Origin: DATJLY01 sp963729295
GTDB taxonomy: Bacteria; Pseudomonadota; Alphaproteobacteria; ATCC43930; CGMCC-115725
Length of the DNA stretch: 64,000 nt
Reading direction: 5' to 3'
Assembly (NCBI GenBank): GCA_963729295.1
Contig: CAVSNJ010000028.1
Location: 434,001-498,000, forward strand
Positions 24,937 to 33,569 of this stretch are shown here, piece after piece. The position numbers and the translations under genes are program-made. Under the pieces are notes generated by a model. It had not been told where the DNA came from, did not search any database, and saw only the letters and a list, made by a program, of their open reading frames with translations. Position 1 is the first letter of the stretch, and every line of letters starts with the position of its first letter.

Positions 24937-25256
24937 GCGTTCAGAACTCGCCCGCCATTTTCGGGTGCCCTCGTTCCCCCAGACTTATCCCGAGTCGCGC
25001 GTTAACGATATCATAGCGCGCTTTCGCCGCTCAAGCGAGGGGCTTGCCCCGGCGCAAGAGAGCGTTCGCCAAACAGCCGGATTCAATAACGATATCAATG
25101 GTTGCAGGCATGGCAATAAAGATTTACGCATTATTGACATCGGCCTCTTTCAGTGCAATTCTCGCGTTTGGGGGACCGATGCGATTGGGGGGTTCTTTCC
25201 GAAGTCTTCCAAACCACGCCTCCAGCGGACTGAGCACAATAAGGGAGATTTCACCG
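24937..25256. promoter_or_regulatory. Divergent intergenic region with repeated TAACGATATCA
   Basis: About 320 bp between the NTE-type patatin gene (minus) and the small secreted protein (plus), with no convincing gene. It is more AT-rich than its surroundings. The 11-mer TAACGATATCA occurs twice, at 25003-25013 and 25087-25097, in the same orientation; each contains the palindrome GATATC. A possible sigma-70 promoter for the plus-strand gene is TTGACA (25134-25139), 17 bp, then AATTCT (25157-25162). A ribosome-binding site AAGGGAG (25241-25247) precedes the start at 25257. The repeated 11-mer could be a regulator site; nothing identifies the regulator. Confidence 0.4.
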
Positions 25257-25667
25257 ATGGCGCGAGTCTTGCCGATTCTGACTAGCATCGCCGCTGTTGT
25301 CGCCATGGCTTACGTGGTGCCAGCGTATGCAGCCGGCCCGTATGATGGCAACTGGGTTCTCGATGCACCGCCCGCCGGCGGCGCGATCGGATCCGAGGGC
25401 CAATATACCTGCCCGGCGATCCGTATTCCCTTCACCGTCAACAATGGCCAGGTGGTTGGCGATCTGCACCGCACCGCGGAAGGCACGATCGAAGCCGGCA
25501 AGTCGTCCAATTCGTCGCCCCTCAGCGGTTCGGTCAACGGCGATGGGTCGGCGGCGGTCAGCTGGCAGAACTTCCACGTCACCGGCAAGCTGAGCGGCAG
25601 CTCCGGCGCGGCGAGCTGGGCCGGCGAGTGCGGACCCCGCACCGGCACGATCACCAAGGTTCAGTAG
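25257..25667 (+). CDS. Small secreted protein of unknown function
   Basis: A 136-residue protein that I do not recognise. It has a clear Sec signal peptide (RVLPILTSIAAVVAMAYVVPAYA, cleavage after AYA) and a mature part of about 110 residues rich in Gly, Ser and Asn. This starts GPYDGNWVLDAPPAGG and contains two Cys (YTCPAI and GECGPR) that could form a disulfide in the periplasm. The pattern of short beta-strands (GDLHRTAEGTIEAGK, then LSGSVNGDGSAAVSW) suggests a small beta-sandwich. The ATG is supported by AAGGGAG 9 bp upstream. A strong terminator follows, so it is probably monocistronic. Confidence 0.7.
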   Translation: MARVLPILTSIAAVVAMAYVVPAYAAGPYDGNWVLDAPPAGGAIGSEGQYTCPAIRIPFTVNNGQVVGDLHRTAEGTIEAGKSSNSSPLSGSVNGDGSAAVSWQNFHVTGKLSGSSGAASWAGECGPRTGTITKVQ

Positions 25668-25675
25668 TTGATTTG

Positions 25676-25733
25676 AGAGCCCCCAATCGCGGCACGAGCG
25701 GCATCCGCGCCGCTCGTGCCAATGGGGTGCTCT
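25676..25733 (+). terminator. Stem-loop terminator after the small secreted protein
   Basis: A perfect 12-bp stem GGCACGAGCGGC (25691-25702) / complement (25709-25720) closes over a 6-nt loop. It is extended by CCCC/GGGG and AGAGC/GCTCT pairs, and is followed by TCTTCCTCGCCGTTT. It starts 9 bp after the stop codon. The position and stem strength fit an intrinsic terminator, although the T-run is interrupted. Confidence 0.7.
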
Positions 25734-25821
25734 TCCTCGCCGTTTCAGGTTCCTCGAATTGGCCCGCACGTTGTCCTTCGCGGCAGCGCAGCGCGGCCTT
25801 TCGTCGTTTACGGGCTCCGCC

Positions 25822-26604
25822 ATGCGCGACAATCGGGTAAAGCAGATCTGGGCGGCCGGCGGCACGGTGCTGAACGGCTGGTGCGCCATACCGAGCGGCT
25901 TCTCCGCCGAGCTGATGGCGCATCTCGGCTGGGATTCGATCGTGATCGACGGGCAGCACGGCCTCGTCGGCTATGCCGACATGGTGGCGATGCTGCAAGG
26001 CATCTCGACGACCGCGGTGACGCCGCTCGTGCGTGTGCCGTGGAACGATCCCGCCGAGATCATGAAGGCGCTCGACGCCGGCGCCTATGGCGTGATCTGC
26101 CCGATGATCAACAGCCGCGCCGAATGTCAGGCGCTCGTGGGCGCTTGCCGCTATGCGCCGCAGGGATATCGCAGCTCCGGCCCGGTCCGCGCCGCGCTCT
26201 ATGGCGGCGCCGACTACACCCTGAAGGCGAACGAGACGATCGTCGCCATGGCGATGATCGAGACGCGCGATGCGTTGGGATCGCTTGACGAGATCGTTTC
26301 GACGCCCGGGCTCGACGCGGTCTATGTCGGCCCCTCGGACCTGTCGGTGACGTTCGGACTGCCGCACGGGCTCGACCGCAACGAGGATGTGATACTCCGC
26401 GCGCTCGGCGACATCCTCGCCGCTTGCCGCCGCGCCGGCATCAAGGCCGGCATCCATACCGGCAGCGCCGCCTACGCCAAGCGCATGGTCGAGATGGGCT
26501 TCGATTTCGTGACCTTGATGAGCGACGCGCGCTTCCTCACTTTGGCCGGCGGCGAGATCGCGCGCGACATGCGGGCCGCGATCGCAGCACATAAGAAAAC
26601 GTGA
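25822..26604 (+). CDS. HpcH/HpaI-family class II aldolase
   Basis: A 260-residue metal-dependent pyruvate aldolase of the HpaI type, expected to split 2-keto-4-hydroxy acids into pyruvate and an aldehyde. The general-base His lies in DGQHG, the pyruvate-binding Arg in VRVPW, and the metal ligands are Glu in MIETRDA and Asp in GPSDLS. GAYGVICPMI is also family-typical. The start is ATG 25822; an upstream in-frame start would add 21 residues without similarity. The gene overlaps the following amidohydrolase by 4 bp, so the aldolase and hydrolase are co-translated. It probably acts in the lower part of a meta-cleavage pathway. Confidence 0.88.
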   Translation: MRDNRVKQIWAAGGTVLNGWCAIPSGFSAELMAHLGWDSIVIDGQHGLVGYADMVAMLQGISTTAVTPLVRVPWNDPAEIMKALDAGAYGVICPMINSRAECQALVGACRYAPQGYRSSGPVRAALYGGADYTLKANETIVAMAMIETRDALGSLDEIVSTPGLDAVYVGPSDLSVTFGLPHGLDRNEDVILRALGDILAACRRAGIKAGIHTGSAAYAKRMVEMGFDFVTLMSDARFLTLAGGEIARDMRAAIAAHKKT

Positions 26605-27560
26605 GGGCAGCCGCGCCGGCGCGGCGCATCGACGTTCACTTCCACATCATTCCGCCGTTCTACCGCGACGCCGCCTACGCGGCGGGTTCGGGCCCGGCGC
26701 TGGGTCGCTATCCCGATTTTTCGCCCGAGCTCGCGCTCGACCTGATGGACCGGAGCGGCATCGAGGTGGCGCTCACCTCGGTCTCGCAGCCGGGCGTACA
26801 GTTCGCCGAGCCCGAGGCCGCGCGCACGCTCGCGCGCCGTTGCAACGAATTTGCCGCCGAGCTCGCAGCGCGCCAGCCCAACCGCTTCGGCGCCTTCGCG
26901 CTCGTGCCGATGCACGAGATCGACCATGCGTTGGCCGAAATCGCGCATGCCTATGATGTGCTCCATTTCGCCGGCGTGTGCCTCTTCGCCAGCTACGACA
27001 CGAAGTTCCTGGGCGATCCGCGCTTCGATCCCGTGCTCGAGGCGCTCGACGCGCGCGACGCCGTCGTATTCATCCATCCGACATACCATCCATCGAGCAA
27101 GGCGATCGATCTGCCGTGGCCCGGCTTCATGATGGAGTTCCTGTTCGACACGACGCGCGCCGCGGTGAACCTGCTCTTCTCGGGCGCGCTCGAACGCTAC
27201 CCGCGCATCCGCTTCATCCTGGCGCACGCGGGCGGCCTCTTGCCCTATTTCGCCTGGCGGCTGTCGGTATCGCCGATGGTCGATCAGCGGCTGCCAAGCT
27301 GGCCGCGCGAAAAGATTTTGGCGGGCTTGCGGCGCTATTGGTACGACACCGCGCTCTCGCCCGGGCCGCAGACCATGGGCTCGCTCGGCGCGGTCGCAGC
27401 GCCTGAGCGCATTCTGTTCGGCAGCGACTGGCCCTATGCCAATGCCCGCATCGTCGGCGCGGCCATCGCCGAGCACGAATCGGCAAGCCTCCACACGCCA
27501 GCACAGCGCGCGGCGATCGACCGCGACAACGCGCTCGCGCTGTTCCCGCAATACGCTTAG
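26601..27560 (+). CDS. Amidohydrolase_2 family protein (ACMSD-like), copy 1
   Basis: A 319-residue TIM-barrel metal hydrolase or decarboxylase. It has the N-terminal H-x-H (DVHFH), a mid-sequence metal His (VFIHPTYHP), a second His in LAHAGG, and a late Asp in FGSDWPYAN, giving a complete metal site. Relatives decarboxylate aminocarboxymuconate semialdehyde or aromatic acids. Translation starts at a GTG overlapping the aldolase stop (GTGA). Coupling to an HpaI-type aldolase suggests consecutive steps in a ring-cleavage pathway. The stop lies 4 bp from the convergent reductase gene, with no terminator between them. Confidence 0.85.
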   Translation: MRAAAPARRIDVHFHIIPPFYRDAAYAAGSGPALGRYPDFSPELALDLMDRSGIEVALTSVSQPGVQFAEPEAARTLARRCNEFAAELAARQPNRFGAFALVPMHEIDHALAEIAHAYDVLHFAGVCLFASYDTKFLGDPRFDPVLEALDARDAVVFIHPTYHPSSKAIDLPWPGFMMEFLFDTTRAAVNLLFSGALERYPRIRFILAHAGGLLPYFAWRLSVSPMVDQRLPSWPREKILAGLRRYWYDTALSPGPQTMGSLGAVAAPERILFGSDWPYANARIVGAAIAEHESASLHTPAQRAAIDRDNALALFPQYA

Positions 27561-27564
27561 ACGC

Positions 27565-28539
27565 TCAGGCGTCGAGGACGAGCTTCGTGCCGTTCTTGAG
27601 GCGCGAGACGCAGATGCAGAGCTGCTCGTTGCGCTCATCCGGCTTCAGGTAATGGTCGCGATGCTCGATCGCGCCATCGGTCTCGAGCACCGGCAGCGGG
27701 CAGAAGCCGCATTCGCCGCGGCCGCAATAGAACTGCGCGTGATAGCCCTCGCTGAGGAGCGTCTCGAGGATGCTCGCCTCGGGCGGCACGAAGGCGGTGA
27801 TGCCCGACTGCCGCAATTCGACCTCGAAGCCGATATTGCCGCTCGGCACCGGCGGCGGCGGCGGATCGAAGCTCTGCTGCAAGATCTGCATGCGCGACAG
27901 GCCGTTGTCGAGCGCCGAGGCGGCCAATGCCTTCACCAGCGGCCGCTGCCCGCAGATATAGACTTCTGCGGGATATCCCAGCGCCGCGAAGACGGCGTCG
28001 AGATCGACTTTGCCGCCTTCGAAATGGAAATGCGCGCGATCGCCCGCGAGGCGCGCGAGCTCCTCGCGATAGGCCATCTCGGCGGCATCGGGGCCGGCAT
28101 AATGGAGCTGGAACGGGATGCCGCGCCGCACCAGCACCCGCGCCATTGCATAGATCGGTGCGACGCCCAAGCCACCGGCGACGAGCACGCGATCCGCCTC
28201 ATGCAGGTTGAGCTGGAACTCGTTGCGCGGCGCCGCGATCGACAGAGTTGCGCCGACCGCGACCTCGTCATGGAGATGGCGCGAGCCGCCCCTGCCCTCG
28301 GGCTGGCGCTCGACGGCGATGCGATAGCGGTTCGCCGGATCGTCCTCGGTCTCGGTCCCGCCGATCAGCGCATAGGCACGCGGCTCGACCGCGCCGCCCG
28401 GAAGCGCCACATCGACTTCGATATGCGCGCCAGGCGTCCACGGCGGCAGGAGCGAGCCATCGGCGGATTCGAGCACGAGCTCACGAATGGCCGGCGTGAG
28501 CTGACGCGCCTCTTTGACGACTACCGCGATCGCGCCCAT
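27565..28539 (-). CDS. Phthalate-dioxygenase-type reductase (FMN/NAD/2Fe-2S), VanB-like
   Basis: A 324-residue cytoplasmic reductase that passes NADH electrons to a Rieske oxygenase. Domain order is FMN/FAD-binding (RAYALIGG; about 10-105), NAD-binding (VAGGLGVAPIYAM; about 110-225), and C-terminal plant-type ferredoxin. The ferredoxin has the cluster motif C-x4-C-x2-C in FYCGRGECGFC and a distal Cys in QLCICVS. The ATG at 28539 has AAGGAGGA upstream. The nearest Rieske oxygenase genes are 29 kb away in this window (57299 and 58563), so it may serve them in trans. Vanillate demethylase reductase is the closest functional model. Confidence 0.87.
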   Translation of the reverse strand: MGAIAVVVKEARQLTPAIRELVLESADGSLLPPWTPGAHIEVDVALPGGAVEPRAYALIGGTETEDDPANRYRIAVERQPEGRGGSRHLHDEVAVGATLSIAAPRNEFQLNLHEADRVLVAGGLGVAPIYAMARVLVRRGIPFQLHYAGPDAAEMAYREELARLAGDRAHFHFEGGKVDLDAVFAALGYPAEVYICGQRPLVKALAASALDNGLSRMQILQQSFDPPPPPVPSGNIGFEVELRQSGITAFVPPEASILETLLSEGYHAQFYCGRGECGFCPLPVLETDGAIEHRDHYLKPDERNEQLCICVSRLKNGTKLVLDA

Positions 28540-28598
28540 GCACCATCCTCCTTGCCGCCGCGGATCATAGAGGATCGCGCCGCCCGCGCGAAGCGCCG

Positions 28599-29150
28599 CT
28601 AGAGCTTCTTGAGCGGCGTCGCCGGCGGCTGCGCCGGCTGCACGTCGAACGCGATCGCGGTGAGCGACACGGTCGAGAAGTGGCCGACGATCGCCACGAG
28701 CTCGACGAGCACATCCTGGCCGAGCCGGTCGAGCGCGCGCTTGTAGGTCGCGTCCGACAGCGTGCGCCGGCCAAGCAGCTCGCTCGCGACCTGATAGGCC
28801 GCCTCCTCGTCGAGATCGCTGAAGGACGGCGTCTTGCCCTCGCCGATCGCCGTGACGGTGGCTTGCGACAGCCCGGCCTCGAGCGCGCGCGGCACTTGCG
28901 CGCTCCACGGATAGTCCGCGCCCCAATACCGCACCGACATCAGCACGCCGATCATCCTGAGCTTCGGCGGCAGGATCGATCCGTCGCGGAAATAGTCGGA
29001 CAGCCCGAGGATGCGCTCGCACAAGGGCGGCCGATGGATCCAGGCCGAATATGGCCCGCCGATCTGCGGCCTGCCGATCGATTTCTTGACCTTCTCCGCG
29101 ACCGAATTCTGCTCCGGCGACAGTTGCGCCGGTACCGAGATGCGCGCCAT
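28599..29150 (-). CDS. Carboxymuconolactone decarboxylase-family protein, copy 1
   Basis: A 183-residue all-helical protein of the CMD/AhpD superfamily. It has RILGLSDYFRDGSILPPKLRMIGVLM and YWGADYPWSAQVPRALEAGLS, where AhpD members would have the C-x2-C redox pair; here the cysteines are missing, so it is not a peroxidase-type AhpD. The C-terminal half includes YKRALDRLGQDVLVELVAIVGHFSTVSL, a typical CMD signature. A strong GGAGGAGG precedes the ATG at 29150. It may act on a lactone or keto intermediate of ring degradation; no substrate can be assigned. Confidence 0.8.
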   Translation of the reverse strand: MARISVPAQLSPEQNSVAEKVKKSIGRPQIGGPYSAWIHRPPLCERILGLSDYFRDGSILPPKLRMIGVLMSVRYWGADYPWSAQVPRALEAGLSQATVTAIGEGKTPSFSDLDEEAAYQVASELLGRRTLSDATYKRALDRLGQDVLVELVAIVGHFSTVSLTAIAFDVQPAQPPATPLKKL

Positions 29151-29228
29151 GGCCTCCTCCAGCTTCTCAATTTCGCCCGCTATGATAGGGTCAAGGGGCC
29201 CGACGGGAAACAGCATGGTTCGACCGCG

Positions 29229-30110
29229 GTGAAACTGGCGCTCGCCCACCTCCCCTCGCCCTTCCTCGCGACGCCGCGCGTGCTCGCAAGCGGCGCGAAC
29301 GGAACCTGGCACGACTGCATGGCGCTGCTGCCGCCGGCGCGCGACCTGGCCGGGGCGCTCGCCGCTTTGTCCGCGCTCAACAGCCTCGGGCGGCAAAAAC
29401 TCGAGCGCGCGCTCGACGGTCTGGCGGACGGCATCGCCGCGCCGCCGCTTTTGAAGCCGCTCGAGCCGGACGGCAAGATCCTGCTGACCGAGGGATCGGT
29501 CGCGCTCTCCCGCTCGAACGATCAGCGGCCGGCGAAGATGGTCGTGGGCTTTTCCAAATTCGCAACCGCCCTCGCCGATCCCGACGTCACCATCCGCCTC
29601 GCGAACGCGGGCAGCCGCTACGATGTCGAGGCTGCGCTCGCCGCCGTCATCGGCCGGCCGGCGAACCGCCTGACGCAGAAGGACGCCGCGCGCGCCATCG
29701 TCGGCTTCACGCTCATGGCCGAGGTGACCGAGCGCGACATGTTCGAGGCCGAGGCGCGCACCAACAACAGCCTCTTTGCCAAGAATTGCTTGGGCCTGTC
29801 GCCGCTCGGCCCCTCGATCTGGATCGGCAGCGCCGCCGAGCTCGATCCCGCGGCGGAAGTGACGCTCACCGTCAACGGCGCGGTGCGGCAGCGTTTCGCG
29901 CCCGCCGATTTCGCGCACGGCATCGAGGCGGCGGTGCGCGCGTGGTCGCGCGTCGTGCTGGTGCCCGGCGACATGGTGGCGCTCGGCGCCGCGATCTGCC
30001 GCCCGCGGCCCGGCAACGAAGTCGATTCGCCGATCGCGATCGCGCCCGGCGACCGGATCGAGGTGGCCCATCCGCAAGTGGGCGTGCTGCGCGCGAGGGT
30101 GGCGCCATGA
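29229..30110 (+). CDS. Fumarylacetoacetate hydrolase-family protein, copy 1
   Basis: A 293-residue FAH-superfamily enzyme (2-keto-4-pentenoate hydratase or acylpyruvate hydrolase type). The family motifs are VGFSKFATALADP, YDVEAALAAVIGRP, GFTLMAEVTERD and NSLFAKNCLG. In the metal site the usual E-x-E is D-V-E here, a conservative change. It starts at a GTG (29229); an ATG at 29215 is out of frame. The end overlaps the next FAH gene by 4 bp (ATGA), so two FAH paralogues are made from one message and may act on successive keto acids or form a hetero-oligomer. Confidence 0.83.
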   Translation: MKLALAHLPSPFLATPRVLASGANGTWHDCMALLPPARDLAGALAALSALNSLGRQKLERALDGLADGIAAPPLLKPLEPDGKILLTEGSVALSRSNDQRPAKMVVGFSKFATALADPDVTIRLANAGSRYDVEAALAAVIGRPANRLTQKDAARAIVGFTLMAEVTERDMFEAEARTNNSLFAKNCLGLSPLGPSIWIGSAAELDPAAEVTLTVNGAVRQRFAPADFAHGIEAAVRAWSRVVLVPGDMVALGAAICRPRPGNEVDSPIAIAPGDRIEVAHPQVGVLRARVAP

Positions 30111-31093
30111 AGTTCGTCAATTTCGTGGCCAACGGCGCCGAGCGGTTCGGCGCGCTGGTGCATGACGGGCGCATCGTCGATCTCGAAGGCGCCACGGCGG
30201 CGCGGCTCGCTCGCGAGATGCCAGGGGATCGCGCGCTGGCGCTCGCGCGTGCCCTGACGCCGCCCGGCGCGCGCGACTTCATCGCGACGGGACGAGCGGC
30301 GCTCGAAGCGGCGAAGGAGACGCTCGATTTCGCCGAGCAGGCGCTGCGGCGCGGCGAAGTGCCGCAAGGGCCGGGCGGCGAGGCCATCCTGTTCGAGGCG
30401 GCGCGCGTCCGTGTCCTCGCGCCCGTGCCGCGGCCCAGGAAATTCATCGCCGCCGGCAAGAACTATTTCTCGCACCAGCAGGAGATGCAGCAGCGCGCCG
30501 CGCCGGTGGGTCCGCAACTGCCGATCGCGCATGTGCAGTTCGCCTCGACCATCGTCGGGCCTGGCGAGACCGTGCGCTTCCCGAAAGAGACGAAGCACAT
30601 GGATTACGAGGTCGAGATCGCCGCCGTGATCGGCCGGCCGGCCTTCAATGTCGGCCGCACGGAAGCGCTCTCCTACGTCTTCGGCTACACGATCTTCAAC
30701 GACATCACCGATCGCGACATGTATCGCGGCGAGAACCGCGAGGGCGGCGGGATCGGGCTTCTGGGCAAGAATTTCGCGGGCTTCGCGCCGCTGGGCCCGG
30801 TGCTGTGCACGCCCGACGAGGTAGGCGATCCGCAAATGCTCGCGCTCAAGACGCGCGTCAACGGCGAGACGCGCCAGGATTCGCGCGCGGACCTCATGAT
30901 GTTCAAGATCGACGAGCAGATCGCGCACTGGTCGAAGATCGGCCTCGAGCCCGGCGACATTCTCGGCACCGGGACGCCCGGCGGCGTCGCGGCGGGCCGG
31001 AAGCCGGACGAGAAGCCGTGGTGGCTGAAGCGCGGCGACCGGGTGGAATGCGAGATCGAACGGATCGGCATATTGACGACACATATCGCATAA
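30107..31093 (+). CDS. Fumarylacetoacetate hydrolase-family protein, copy 2
   Basis: A 328-residue FAH-superfamily enzyme. N-terminal domain MKFVNFVANGAERFGALV (about 1-90) is followed by the catalytic fold with KFIAAGKNYFSHQQE, the metal motif YEVEIAAVIG (E-x-E), YTIFNDITDRD, and the C-terminal GDILGTGTPGGVA. All metal ligands are present. Likely reaction: hydrolysis of a C-C bond in a beta-diketo acid or hydration of a 2-keto-enoic acid from ring cleavage. It is coupled to the preceding paralogue and followed after 10 bp by an NTF2-like gene in the same operon. Confidence 0.88.
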   Translation: MKFVNFVANGAERFGALVHDGRIVDLEGATAARLAREMPGDRALALARALTPPGARDFIATGRAALEAAKETLDFAEQALRRGEVPQGPGGEAILFEAARVRVLAPVPRPRKFIAAGKNYFSHQQEMQQRAAPVGPQLPIAHVQFASTIVGPGETVRFPKETKHMDYEVEIAAVIGRPAFNVGRTEALSYVFGYTIFNDITDRDMYRGENREGGGIGLLGKNFAGFAPLGPVLCTPDEVGDPQMLALKTRVNGETRQDSRADLMMFKIDEQIAHWSKIGLEPGDILGTGTPGGVAAGRKPDEKPWWLKRGDRVECEIERIGILTTHIA

Positions 31094-31103
31094 GGAGGAA
31101 CAG

Positions 31104-31541
31104 ATGAACGACAGCGAACGACGCCTCATCGAAGCCGAGTGCCGCGATCTCGTGGTTGAGCTGTGCCAGCTCAGCGACCACGGCGAAAAGGAAAAGGCGG
31201 TGGCGTGCTTTACCCAGGACGGCACTTGGATCCGCGGCGGCAAGCCCTTCACCGGCCGCGCCGAGATGCTGCAATCGTTCCGCGGCTCGCCGACCCAGGT
31301 GATCCGGCACCTGACCTCGAACATCCTCATCACCGTGAAAGACGACAAATCGGCCGAGGGCGTGACCTACTACCTCGCCTTCCATAACGACCCTGGCACG
31401 GCGCAGCCGAAATTGCCGCTGCCGCTCGAGCCGCCCTTCAGCCTCGGCGAATGGCACGACAAGTTCGTGCGCACGGTGGAAGGCTGGCGCATCTCCCATC
31501 GCGAAGTGCGGCGCTTCTTCCAGCACGAGGGCGGTCACTGA
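31104..31541 (+). CDS. SnoaL/NTF2-like fold protein
   Basis: A 145-residue single-domain protein with the cone-shaped NTF2/SnoaL pattern: LVVELCQLSDHGEKEKAVACFTQDGTWIRGG and RTVEGWRISHREVRRFFQ. Members include ring-hydroxylating dioxygenase small subunits, dehydratases and isomerases. It lacks a signal peptide and is preceded by AAGGAGG. It lies between an FAH gene and an LLM monooxygenase gene, so it probably acts on the same substrate series. It may be an isomerase or hydratase; the sequence alone does not decide. Confidence 0.75.
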   Translation: MNDSERRLIEAECRDLVVELCQLSDHGEKEKAVACFTQDGTWIRGGKPFTGRAEMLQSFRGSPTQVIRHLTSNILITVKDDKSAEGVTYYLAFHNDPGTAQPKLPLPLEPPFSLGEWHDKFVRTVEGWRISHREVRRFFQHEGGH

Positions 31542-31546
31542 CGCGC

Positions 31547-32683
31547 ATGACCGACGACCCGCGGCGCGCGACCAATCCGCTCTTCAACGACAACAAGCTG
31601 AAGCTCGGCACGTTCGGCACCAATGTCAGCAACGGCTGCGCCATCACGCTCGTCGAAGAGGCGTTCAAGACGACCTGGCCCAACACGCTCGCGGCGGCGC
31701 GCGAGGCCGACGCGCTCGGCCTCGAAGCGCTCGTTCCGGTCGCGCGCTGGAAGGGGTTCGGCGGCAAGTCGAACTTCAACGGCACGAATTTCGAGACCTA
31801 TACCTGGGCCGCGGGCCTCGCCCAGGCGACCCAGCACAGCGCCGTCTTCACCACCTCGCACGTGCCGACCGTCCATCCGATCATGGCCGCGAAGCAGGCG
31901 GTCACGGTCGATCACGTGAGCGGCGGGCGCTTTGCCCTCAACATCGTGTGCGGCTGGTTCGCGCCCGAGCTCGAAATGTTCGGCGCGTCGATGATGGAGC
32001 ACGACACGCGCTACGAATACGCCGCCGAGTGGATCGAGATCATCAAGCTCCTGTGGACGCGCGAGGAGGAGTTCGACTACGAAGGCAAGTTCCTGCGGGT
32101 GCGCAAGGGTTTCTCGATGCCCAAGCCCATTCAGAAGCCTTTTCCGCCGCTGATGAACGCGGGCTCAAGCGGCAAGGGCCAGCATTTCGCCGCGAAATAT
32201 GCCGACATGGCGTTCATCACCATCGACAGCACCGATCTCGAAAAGACGCGCGCCCATATCGACTCGTACCGCCGCCTCGCGCGCGAGGACTATGGGCGCG
32301 AGCTGCAGATCTGGTGCAACGCCTATGTCGTCCAGCGCGAGACGCAGAAGGAGGCCGAGGATTACGTCCACCACTATGTCGTCGAGCGCGGCGACGACGA
32401 GGCGCTCGACACGCTCCTCTCGATCCAGAACGTGCAGCGCCAGCAGCTTTTGCAGCAGGAGCTGGAGCGGCGGCGTTTCAACGTGAAGGCGGGTTGGGGC
32501 GGCTTCCCGCTGGTCGGCACGCCCGACCGCATCGTCGAGCGCCTTCTCGCGGTCAAGGCGATCGGCATCGACGGCGTGCTCCTCAACTGGGTGGAGTACG
32601 TCGAAGGCATGCGGCTCTGGCGCGTCGCGATTGCGCCGCGGCTCGAGCAGGCGGGATTGCGGCGGCCGGTCGCGGCGGCTTAG
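31547..32683 (+). CDS. LLM-class flavin-dependent monooxygenase
   Basis: A 378-residue bacterial luciferase-like TIM-barrel enzyme that uses reduced FMN and O2. Signatures include KLGTFGTNVSNGCAIT at the N-terminus, GLEALVPVARWKG, TTSHVPTVHPIMAAKQAVTVDHVSGGR with the typical flavin-phosphate region, and NIVCGWFAPELEMFG. The closest functional groups are alkanesulfonate monooxygenase SsuD and pyrimidine oxygenase RutA; the substrate is not evident. It begins 5 bp after the NTF2-like gene, so it belongs to the 29229-32683 operon. No flavin reductase gene is nearby. Its stop overlaps that of the convergent metallo-hydrolase gene by 4 bp. Confidence 0.85.
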   Translation: MTDDPRRATNPLFNDNKLKLGTFGTNVSNGCAITLVEEAFKTTWPNTLAAAREADALGLEALVPVARWKGFGGKSNFNGTNFETYTWAAGLAQATQHSAVFTTSHVPTVHPIMAAKQAVTVDHVSGGRFALNIVCGWFAPELEMFGASMMEHDTRYEYAAEWIEIIKLLWTREEEFDYEGKFLRVRKGFSMPKPIQKPFPPLMNAGSSGKGQHFAAKYADMAFITIDSTDLEKTRAHIDSYRRLAREDYGRELQIWCNAYVVQRETQKEAEDYVHHYVVERGDDEALDTLLSIQNVQRQQLLQQELERRRFNVKAGWGGFPLVGTPDRIVERLLAVKAIGIDGVLLNWVEYVEGMRLWRVAIAPRLEQAGLRRPVAAA

Positions 32684-33546
32684 CGCGCGGCCCTCTTGTC
32701 GCTGATGCGCTGGTGCAGGTTGCGAACGATCATGCCGGTCAAGCGCTCGTTGTGCATGAAGAGGCGCTGGCCGATCGGATAGGGGTCCTGCTTCGTCACC
32801 TCGATCGGGCCCTTGAGGGCATCGTCAGCGGAAACGCCGCGCTCGACGAAGCGTTCGACGAGGCCGATCCAGTTCTCGATGATTTGCGCCTGTTCCTTGA
32901 TATATGCCTTGCTGCATTGCTCGCCGTGGCCGGGCACGATCACATCGACATCGAGCGCGCCGATCTGTTTCAGCGCGGCGAGCCATTCCCACGGATCGCA
33001 TTCCTGAAGCCATGAGCGGCACTTGTGAAAAATGTTGTCGCCGGTGAAGACCACCCCCTCTTCCGGCACGTGGATCGAGGTCTGCGGCGCGGTGTGGCCG
33101 GGATGGTGGATGATGTGGAACGTGTGATTCCCGACATTGAGCGTGAGCTCGTCCTTGTAGGTGAGCGTCGGCGGATTGGACGGCGGATAATCGGGATGGC
33201 CGATCAGGAAGACGCTGTCGGGATCCTGTTCCTTCATGCGCTCGCGTTTCTCCTCGATCGTGCCGAAGGCGTAGAGATATCGCTCGAAGCATTCCTTCAG
33301 CTTCTCGTGGCCGACCACGGTGACGTTCGGGAAATAGGCGTTGCCGGCAATGTGGTCGCCATGCGGCTCGGTGTTGATGAGGTAGCGGATCGGCGCCTTC
33401 TCCTCCATCATCTCGCGCCAGCGTACGGCGTCGATCGGCTGCTGCGGCGAGTCGATCATGACGTAGCCATCGCTCGTCTCGATGAAGCTCGGATTGCAGC
33501 CGGCGAAATAAATCTCGGTGACGCTGTGCGGTCCGACGCGTCGCAT
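32680..33546 (-). CDS. MBL-fold metallo-hydrolase with altered metal motif
   Basis: A 288-residue metallo-beta-lactamase-fold protein. The canonical H-x-H-x-D-H reads E-P-H-G-D-H here (in INTEPHGDHIAGN), so the first metal His is Glu. Other ligands look intact: HHPGHTAPQ, FTGDNIFH and VPGHGEQC. This variant could bind a single metal or an iron centre. Relatives include SoxH/quinoprotein-relay-type hydrolases. The ATG at 33546 has AAGGAGACC upstream. It is followed after the gene at 33570-34583 in the same direction, spaced by 23 bp, so the two are probably one operon. Confidence 0.8.
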   Translation of the reverse strand: MRRVGPHSVTEIYFAGCNPSFIETSDGYVMIDSPQQPIDAVRWREMMEEKAPIRYLINTEPHGDHIAGNAYFPNVTVVGHEKLKECFERYLYAFGTIEEKRERMKEQDPDSVFLIGHPDYPPSNPPTLTYKDELTLNVGNHTFHIIHHPGHTAPQTSIHVPEEGVVFTGDNIFHKCRSWLQECDPWEWLAALKQIGALDVDVIVPGHGEQCSKAYIKEQAQIIENWIGLVERFVERGVSADDALKGPIEVTKQDPYPIGQRLFMHNERLTGMIVRNLHQRISDKRAAR

Positions 33547-33569
33547 CGCTTGGTCTCCTTCGTATGCGG

